In this document: positions 58,901-64,000 of the stretch, piece by piece
Position numbering within the stretch: position 1 is the stretch's first letter
How the letters are laid out: each line of letters begins with the position of its first letter
DNA from: Steromphala cineraria
Taxonomy: Eukaryota > Mollusca > Gastropoda > Trochida > Trochidae
NCBI GenBank assembly: GCA_916613615.1
Contig: OU744730.1
Location: forward strand, 21,702,406 to 21,766,405
Direction: 5' to 3'
Length of the DNA: 64,000 nucleotides
Made by a program: the position numbers and the translations under genes
Notes under the pieces: model-generated
Database searches by the model: none
Told to the model about the DNA's origin: nothing
The model's input: the letters and a program-made list of their open reading frames with translations, nothing else

Positions 58901-61900
58901 AAAATGAATAGAAGGGTATTTGTTATTGGAACACTAGTACGTCACAAGAGGATCAGACTGTTTTTGTTGCTTGTTTTGTTTAGACCTCTTTCACCAGCCT
59001 GAAGAGTCTGTACAGTAGAACTCGGATATAACGAAGTCCAAGGGACCAAAGAATTTAGTTCGCTATATCCGATGTTCGCTTTACGCATATAATTTTAGTG
59101 ATATTATATAGGGACGGGACTTGAAAATTTGTTTGGTATATCCGATTGTTCGCTATATCCGTGTTCTACTGTATCTGTAAATCTGTCTATGTATCTCCAT
59201 TAGGTTCACCTCATGTCGATATCTTGTTTCAGTCGAACGAGCCAGGGTCACACTACAACATCCCTCTGATCAATGCACTGGTCCTGTACGTGGGCACACA
59301 GGCTATTCAGTTCATCTTCACCAAGGGACAGACTCCAGCCATCGGAACCATCGCTCCATCCTCTCACATGGACATCTTCCAGAATCTAGCTGTCAATCTT
59401 GATACAGAGGGTCAGTTTCCTCATTGTCAATCATTGACAGTTTGCTGCTTATACCTAGCTCTCTGTGTGTGGGCCATTCCTAATGACTTCTAAAAAGCAA
59501 TATGAAGTAATGAGCTGAATTTTTTTTTTCTTAATGCTCGTACTATCATAACCCTCCTCATCCTCTAACCCATATTTTTCACTTTAGGAACTTATCTTTA
59601 TCAATCTTAGATGATATTCAAGCTGTGTTGGGCAAAAGGAATGGCCAAACACTCGAAATTAAGTTTATTATCAGCCCTACTCAAAATGGTTAAAGATTTT
59701 AGTGTGTTGTCAATTAGTGTGAGTTCAATTCTGATCTTTATCTGAACTAAACAATTTGTCACATACGAGTTTGGAGTATAAAATCTTGAAGTAAATAATT
59801 GTTCAGCAGAGCAGAAATCATGATTTTTAGATCAATGAAATCTTGAAGGGAATATTTGATCAGGTGTAACTATATTAGAAATCATGGTAAGAATTTCTTC
59901 TCCTTGATTATGGCAGGTCGGTACCTGTTCCTGACGGCGATGGCGAACCAGCTGCGCTACCCCAACAGCCACACCCACTACTTCAGCTGCACGCTGCTCT
60001 ACCTGTTTGTACAGGCCAACAATGAGCAGATCCAGGAACAGATAACAAGGTACATCCAACATACAACATCCTCATTCAAAATGTTATGAGAACAATGACG
60101 GTCAATACCATTTTGTGTTTTGTGATGAATATTGCTCTTTTCAACATCCTGGTTCAAAATGTGTAGAGAGAACAATATGGATCAACCAGTTTTTTTTTTT
60201 TTACGTTTGTGTCTTTATACTGGTCTTTTCTTTAAAATATCAAGGGATACTCTATACATACGTGTTAAATGAAGTATCTACTAGACATGAAATTGTTTAT
60301 CATTTATGAATTTACCATTGAAAATTTATGTCAAATTCTTAACAATCTGTCATAACTTTGTAATATAATTAATATAAGAAAGCGACTAGTACAACACATG
60401 TGCATACCTATAAACGATGACAGAAACCTCACATGTTATTGCAATTAAGAATTTGTACTTCATTTTCCTCAACGTCTTAATTGATTCTCTGACATAAAAT
60501 TTATTGTGTATGAAATAAGAACCGTCATGTTGTGGTCTGCAGAGTGCTGCTGGAGAGACTGATCGTGAACCGACCTCACCCCTGGGGCCTCCTCATAACC
60601 TTCATCGAGCTCATCAAGAATCTCAACTTCAAGTTCTGGAATCATGAGTTTGTCCACTGTGCTCCAGAGATTGACAAGTGAGTACAACTTCCTTATCAAC
60701 TTACCAACTGTATCTGCATGCCTGTAGCAAATTTGTATCTAAATGTCCTCCCTTCATGATTACGTGCCCTGCACATGTGAGGACAACTTCTTTATTAACT
60801 TTAACAAGTTTATGTGAATGCATTCTCAAGGTTGTCTATGAATAGTCACTAAAGTGGGCATTTCACATCTTCAACATTTGTTATCATAACCAATGGAGAA
60901 ATATTCTGAATCCTGGAAATAAGAGAAAACCAACCTAAAATATTGCCACATTGCATGGTCAACCACACTAGAAACAATGAAAGTACTGTCTGGTTGGAAA
61001 AGTATTTGCTAGATGAAATGTTTTAGGCCTAGTCAGTTTTTGTGAAGTCTCACCGCCGCCACGGCCGCCGCACTCGTATTACAAGCTATAACTTTTTTCG
61101 AATAAGCTTTCAAGAACTCTTATTCATAACTAACTACTCATACCTTGGGGGAATGATTTGGACACATTCACTCTCAAGGTCAAAGGCCAAGGTCACAAGC
61201 TATGTAATCACTCTAAGAATTCCTTGTAAACGCAATAACTTGAAACGTTTTTGTGCTATGAAGATCTAACTTGGTATATAGTGTCCTTGGACAAGTAAAC
61301 AAATTTGAAAAGGTTACGGCTACAATCCGTCAAAGGTCAAGGTCACAGCAAGGTCATGACTTTAGCATGGTTTAGCGAAATGTTTAATTTTAAGTATGAA
61401 CACTTTTAATCAATACATGATTGTTATACTCAATGAAATGTGTTCATTGATTGTGTGACTTTGACTGTCAAAGGTCAAGGTCATGAGAAAATGCCCACTT
61501 TGGTGAGGCCTGTAAAAGGCAGAACAGGGTAAGACGAAACCCCAAGTTTCGGGGCTGCTCTGCTTTTGCGGTGTCCCGCAAACGCTAATCTAGTTTGTGT
61601 AGGATTCCTGATATGAATGGAAATACTGTTAATCTGGCAAGAACATTCCCCACCATTTATGTAATGATATAATACATATTACCGTCTGGCCGCAGGTATC
61701 TTTTACCGAATGTCAAATCTAATAGAAGTAAAACTCTTTTATTCCTGTTAGTATTTCATTTTTAAACAAGCATTAAACTGTATTTCTTTTATCATATCTA
61801 CCATCTACAACTTTTACCAATATATTGCTATAATGTATAGAATATCACTGTTGTTACTCATGTCTTAAATGTTGTCTACATGTTCTTAACCCTGATGTAC

Positions 61901-62163
61901 GCAAAATTTCCTTTCAGGTAATAAAGCATTATGTTATCTTATTTCTACGTGACATTACAAAGCAAAGACTCAAGGTCCTTCTTTTCCATCTTGATTTGAT
62001 GCATTGTAACTTGACATACTTATATTGCCCAATGCTTTGTTTAGACGTTAACAGGAATATTTTCTTTGTTTGCAGGCTCTTTGAATCTGTGGCGCGATCT
62101 ATTATGATGCAGCCCAAAGGAACGGCCAATTCCCGGGAAGGTGAAACTGCCGAGGCACATTAA
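31905..62163 (+). CDS. CNOT1: CCR4-NOT transcription complex subunit 1
   Basis: Scaffold of the CCR4-NOT deadenylase, which shortens mRNA poly(A) tails in the cytoplasm and links deadenylation to repression. I assembled 49 coding exons with 48 GT-AG introns; their total of 7656 nt is in frame and predicts 2551 aa, against about 2376 in human. The start [20 protein letters not shown] matches the conserved N terminus. Nearly every exon aligns by eye to vertebrate CNOT1, for example [63 protein letters not shown] and FCDVIPPNC. The extra length lies mainly in exon 18, a repeat-expanded Ser/Phe/Pro linker. Exon coordinates are given under the domain blocks. Two boundaries are uncertain: the exon-16 donor and the exon-18 acceptor. 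Confidence 0.97.
33317..33563. mobile_element. hAT-like non-autonomous element in CNOT1 intron 2
   Basis: It begins TAGAGATGTGACGATACAG and ends TATCTTCACACCTCTA, with repeated CGATAC/GTATCACGATAT motifs inside, as in 5063-5457. The flanks taagttac and taagtaca may be a diverged 8-bp target duplication. Confidence 0.55.
33660..33779 (+). repeat. Probable LINE 3' end
   Basis: It contains CAGGCCTGTGGCC followed by TATAAGTGCAAATAAAGATT and GATTGA, the style of the 3' terminus of mollusc non-LTR retrotransposons (a short GC hairpin, a polyadenylation-like hexamer, then a short tail). No coding part is preserved. Confidence 0.35.
41401..42637 (+). other. CNOT1 linker, exons 18-19, with coding minisatellite
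   Basis: Exon 18 is 41504-42158 (or from 41501 if the upstream AG of AAGCAG is used) and exon 19 is 42497-42637; residues about 709-973. Exon 18 encodes repeats of the SSAFPTSVG type, five of them perfect and contiguous at about 41696-41842 in 27-bp units, surrounded by degenerate copies (FPSSG, FPTTG, FQTSVG). Vertebrate CNOT1 has a low-complexity Ser/Pro/Gly/Phe linker at this place, but not this repeat. It is expected to be disordered. The first 100 bases are intron 17. Confidence 0.9.
42600..42750 (+). repeat. Duplicated CNOT1 exon-19 donor
   Basis: The end of exon 19 with its donor (ATCAGCACTAGACCCACTGG, then CAGTAAGT) recurs about 100 bp downstream as ATCAGCACTAGAGCTATCGG, then CAGTAAGT. 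Following sequence (TCCTTACTGAACATGGTTGC and TCCTTATTGAACATGACTGC) is also duplicated. Splicing at the second donor would bring in a TGA stop at about 42709-42711. Confidence 0.85.
43179..44808 (+). other. CNOT1 first MIF4G-like domain and linker, exons 20-23
   Basis: Exons 43179-43366, 43746-43981, 44357-44435 encode the HEAT/MIF4G-like domain (about residues 974-1141; [58 protein letters not shown]) that in human binds tristetraprolin. Exon 23 (44557-44808) is a Gly/Ser/Thr/Pro-rich linker that is hardly conserved. Confidence 0.92.
45461..45604 (+). repeat. Two SINE-like tail fragments
   Basis: AGCTGCTAATGGCTGCAATT with a GCTAAACAATAAATCACTC ending (about 45461-45516), and GCCGCTAATGGATGAAATAT with an AACAATAACTCCC ending (about 45550-45604). 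Same orientation as the other members in this gene. Confidence 0.6.
45971..46978 (+). mobile_element. Hairpin/(TCCG)n repeat cassette, family A, in CNOT1 intron 25
   Basis: It opens with a palindrome (GCCCCCGAATC, GGA, GATTCCGGGGG), then TATAT, then (GTCTGTCC)n. Tandem units follow: CACAAAAACTTTAACCTTGG ... GATCCCTTGTGATGAGACC ... TGACCTTGTGACCTTGACCT, with internal (TCCG)n tracts recurring at about 46327 and 46764. It ends ATCCGGGGGCAT, the inverse of the start, then the hairpin GTGTTT-CAC-AAACAC and TCTTGTTT. Reading frames in it on the minus strand (Arg/Thr/Asp/Gly repeats) are artefacts of the microsatellite. Confidence 0.7.
48322..51417 (+). other. CNOT1 CNOT9-binding domain region, exons 29-34
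   Basis: Exons 48322-48618, 49309-49449, 50016-50171, 50530-50670, 50951-51055, 51301-51417; residues about 1454-1772. The Thr/Pro-rich start is followed by the helical bundle (DUF3819) that in human binds CNOT9/CAF40 and tryptophan peptides: [74 protein letters not shown]. Strongly conserved, in frame throughout. Confidence 0.93.
49150..49308 (+). repeat. SINE-like tails supplying the exon-30 acceptor tract
   Basis: Two adjacent copies (about 49151-49238 and 49241-49308): CGCCGCTAATGGTTGAAATA ... GCGCTAAACTCCC, and AGCCGCTATTGGCTGCAATA ... GCGGCGCTAAACAATAACTC. Each runs through a CTCACT tract into TCTGCTCCAGATA. The second CAG is the real acceptor of exon 30; the first is an exact look-alike 70 bp upstream. 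Confidence 0.75.
51822..53034 (+). other. CNOT1 connector, exons 35-37
   Basis: Exons 51822-52007, 52365-52522, 52827-53034 (residues about 1773-1956) link the CNOT9-binding and C-terminal domains. Conserved segments are [54 protein letters not shown] and [20 protein letters not shown]. Predicted helical repeats; no separate partner is assigned here. Confidence 0.92.
52585..53216 (+). repeat. SINE-like tail fragments flanking exon 37
   Basis: A degenerate copy at about 52585-52640 (GTCGCTGCTAATGCTTGAAA ... AACTAACTCACTC) and a better one at about 53159-53216 (ACGCTGCTAAGGCTGAAATA, TTGCCCAAGCAGCGTAAAAC, AATAACTCACTC). Exon 37 lies between them and is not part of the repeat. A tRNA B-box-like GGTTTGAATCCC also occurs near 53511. 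Confidence 0.55.
56580..56648 (+). repeat. SINE-like tail fragment
   Basis: CCCGCCGCTAATGGCTGAAA, TATTGCCCAAGCAACGTTAA, then ACACTAACTCACTCCCTCAC. It lies in the CNOT1 intron upstream of exon 42, plus orientation. Confidence 0.65.
57378..57438 (+). repeat. SINE-like tail fragment
   Basis: CACCGCTAATGGCTGAAATA, TAGCCCAAGCTGCGTAAAAC, then AATTACTCACTCATTC. Plus orientation, in the intron between exons 43 and 44. Confidence 0.65.
58167..58240 (+). repeat. SINE-like tail fragment, best preserved
   Basis: AACGCCGCTAATGGCTGAAA, TATTGCCCAAGCGGCGTAAA, ACAATAACTCACTCACTCAC. This can serve as the reference copy. GCCGC and GCGGC flank it as a short inverted pair, suggesting a stem at the RNA end. Confidence 0.7.
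59013..59171. mobile_element. Tigger/pogo-type MITE in CNOT1 intron
   Basis: CAGTAGAACTCGGATATAAC at the left and, inverted, CAGTAGAACACGGATATAGC at the right, flanked by TA at 59011-59012 and 59172-59173. It is 159 bp, noncoding, with internal copies of the TTCGCTATATCCGA motif. It ends only about 60 bp before exon 46. TA duplication and CAGT start place it in the same superfamily as the element at 15453, but its ends differ. Confidence 0.88.
61033..61593 (+). mobile_element. Helitron-like non-autonomous element in the last CNOT1 intron
   Basis: It starts TCAGTTTTTGTGAAGTCTCA, then CCGCCGCCACGGCCGCCGCA. It contains AAGGTCAAAGGCCAAGGTCA and AGGTCAAGGTCA arrays, a hairpin-forming CCCCAAGTTTCGGGG, then the terminal hairpin TTTGCGG-TGTC-CCGCAAA, CGCTAAT and CTAG followed by T. 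It matches the ends and interior of the minus-strand copy at 10884-12304 but is shorter, with fewer internal units. Confidence 0.72.
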
Positions 62164-62960
62164 AGACAGCAATCATCATCCACTTCAAGTTGTATAGAGC
62201 ATTGCTGAATTACATCACTCTTACGCAAACATGGTGCACAAGTGGTTTTTAAACCTAGCAAATTACATGGAATTTGTACGCTATTAGCTTTCATCTTCAG
62301 GGTTGATACAAAACTCCAAACAATTCATCATACTAGGACTGCCATGACCAACAACCATATAATTCACAAATAGATGATAGAATAGAAATTGGACGAGAAA
62401 ATATTGAAAGGTCAGCATGACCTGACACTAATTTTAAAAGATCTGTATGATCGGAGAAAAATTACAAACTTTCTCATTGAAGAGTTTATAAGGTCCATAT
62501 TTCACAACAAATGGCAAAATCTTTTTATATGGAATCGGCATGTGAAAGTCGACATTTCCTTGAATGTAACTGGCTTGGAAATGATGTTTGATGGACGCTG
62601 TAGATTGCTTGGATGTGCATTTATGCTACTGTGGAAAAGCTTCTAGTTTGTCTATATTGCAAATATTTTTGTGTGTACATTTTGGTGAAATGAATCAGAG
62701 ATGAAAGAGTGTTTCCATTGGCTATATTTTGAGTTCATCTTCTTGTACAGTCATATGTAATATTTGTTCATCATGCATTGGGAGTGCTGGAACCAGTGTT
62801 CGGCTTTGATATCCACGTCAATTGTTATTTAATAATTATGTCGCAGATACGACAATAAATGTTACAGATGTTTTTAAAAGAATCACAGAATAATGGAGTA
62901 TGATTTGAAGTGTTGATTTGTTGTTATCGTAGAAATAAAGTATATTGCTTGCAGTAATCA
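62164..62960 (+). other. CNOT1 3' untranslated region
   Basis: Noncoding after the TAA. A first AATAAA occurs near 62853 (GACAATAAATG) and a second at 62934-62939 (GAAATAAAGT), either of which could direct polyadenylation. The exact cleavage site is not known. Confidence 0.6.
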
Positions 62961-62964
62961 TGTC

Positions 62965-63476
62965 TCATGTTTTTCTTTGTGGACATTTTCTTTGTATGCC
63001 TTTATCCCGCCAGTATGATAAAACATGGAGCAAAACTCTAAAACTGTTACACACTGTTAGGTCAGTGAAACTTTGTATATGGATTAGTCAGCATCTGTAG
63101 ATGCACCTGCAGATATTTTGGACTTCAGATTTATTATTGGTGGTTGCCATGGAAACATATCGGTATCTAGAATTTGGTTTCTGGAGCAGAATATCCAGTC
63201 TTTCCATCAACATATTTTCTCTGAGGAGTACACAGGATTCCCAGTGTCCTTTTCAACCACATTATTTTTCTCAAGAACCACTGGCTGACCTCAGCTCACA
63301 TTCTGATAATTCTCCACTTCTGACCCTGGACACAAGGTGGGCTCAAAGTGATTATTATTATTATCTCCCTTTGCTGGTACCAGTGTCTCACTAGCAAATG
63401 AAAAGCAATATGCATACGCAAAAAGCATCCCATTCTCACAAATCCCTGAGGAAAAGGTTTTTCTAATAGGTCTATT
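62965..63476. repeat. Degenerate repeat cassette related to families B and D
   Basis: TTTATCCCGCCAGTATGATA, CATGGAGCAAAACTCTAAAA, GGTTGCCATGGAAAC and TTCTGGAGCAGAATATCCAG resemble diverged units of the (TCCG)n cassettes. No gene is recognised in this stretch. Confidence 0.45.
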
Positions 63477-64000
63477 TATACCCCCGCCTTACAGCGTAAG
63501 CGGGGGTATATAGCGTTCATTCTTTCCGTCCGTCCGTCTGTCCGTCCGTCCCAAAACTTTGTGCGGAGCAGATCTCCAAAACTATGCATGCTAGCCTCAT
63601 CAAACTTCATACACATGTCAACCATGATCCCTAGTTGTGCCTTTTGAGGGTTAGAACTATTTCTGAATTTTCATTTTTGTGGTTTCCATGGAAACGTGAC
63701 TAAAAAATGACTCTTTGAGGAAGTCGTTTTGTGCGGAGCAGATCTCCAAAACTATGCATGCTAGCTTCATCAAACTTCATACACATGTCAACCATGATCC
63801 CTAGTTGTGCCTTTTGAGGGTCAGAACTATTTCTGAATTTTCATTTTTGCGGTTTCCATGGAACGTGACTAAATAGTGACTCTTTGAGAAAGTCGTTTTG
63901 TGCAGAGCAGATCTCCAAAACTATGCATGCTAGCTTCATCAAACTTCATACACATGTCAACCATGATCCCTAGTTGTGCCTTTTGAGGGTTAGAACTATT
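63477..64000 (+). mobile_element. Hairpin/(TCCG)n repeat cassette, family D, cut by window end
   Basis: The palindrome TATACCCCCGCCTTAC, AGC, GTAAGCGGGGGTATA is followed by TTTCCGTCCGTCCGTCTGTC and tandem units of about 169 bp beginning GTGCGGAGCAGATCTCCAAA at 63561, 63731 and 63899. The unit shares GGAGCAGA-CTC-AAAAC and TTTCCATGGAAACG with family B. The 3' end lies outside the window. Confidence 0.7.

Larger units (their letters stand above)
53745..62163 (+). other. CNOT1 C-terminal NOT1 domain, exons 38-49
   Basis: Exons 53745-53812, 54033-54267, 55232-55471, 55903-56066, 56719-56836, 57136-57237, 57710-57967, 58416-58484, 59233-59410, 59917-60049, 60543-60677, 62076-62163 (residues about 1957-2551). 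In known complexes this superhelical domain binds the CNOT2-CNOT3 heterodimer. It is the best conserved part: [127 protein letters not shown]. The last residues ([10 protein letters not shown]) are lineage-specific. Confidence 0.95.

Overview
The window is animal nuclear DNA: AT-rich, with long introns, GT-AG splice sites throughout and many short DNA-transposon relics. Protein similarity, (TCCG)n-bearing repeat cassettes and short SINE-like tails ending in ACTCACTCACTC suggest a lophotrochozoan, probably a mollusc. That placement is an inference from repeat style; no species can be named.

Three host genes can be reconstructed exon by exon. (1) A DUSP22-type (JKAP) myristoylated dual-specificity phosphatase lies on the minus strand, in five coding exons between 9159 and 14549 (210 aa). 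(2) Divergently from it, 334 bp away, ENTR1/SDCCAG3 (endosome-associated trafficking regulator) lies on the plus strand, in seven coding exons from 14884 to 22342 (414 aa). (3) CNOT1, the scaffold of the CCR4-NOT deadenylase, fills 31905 to 62163 on the plus strand with 49 coding exons and a predicted 2551 aa. All exon phases close in frame. The three genes are not an obvious pathway: one is a signalling phosphatase, one an endosomal sorting/cytokinesis factor, one an mRNA-decay scaffold.

Mobile DNA takes up much of the rest. ENTR1 intron 1 carries a complete pogo-like transposon (15453-18129, TA target duplication, inverted ends) with an intact 607-aa transposase antisense to the host gene. 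Two Helitron-like elements (10884-12304 and 61033-61593) end in a hairpin plus CTAG and carry arrays of TGACCT nuclear-receptor half-sites. Four families of cassettes share one plan: a GC-rich palindrome, a (TCCG)n tract, tandem units and, where the end is visible, a terminal hairpin. There are also foldback MITEs, a Tigger-style MITE, hAT-like elements, a decayed LINE reverse-transcriptase tail, and about nine SINE-like fragments in CNOT1 introns, all in one orientation.

Region by region: 1-9000 has no recognisable gene and holds a 1.8-kb minisatellite with higher-order structure; 9000-14550 is DUSP22; 14550-22342 is ENTR1; 22343-31640 is intergenic and repeat-rich; 31640-62960 is CNOT1; 62960-64000 is repeat. 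Recurrent oddities are local duplications of exon edges with their splice sites (ENTR1 exon 4, CNOT1 exons 19 and 30) and a 27-bp coding minisatellite in CNOT1 exon 18.
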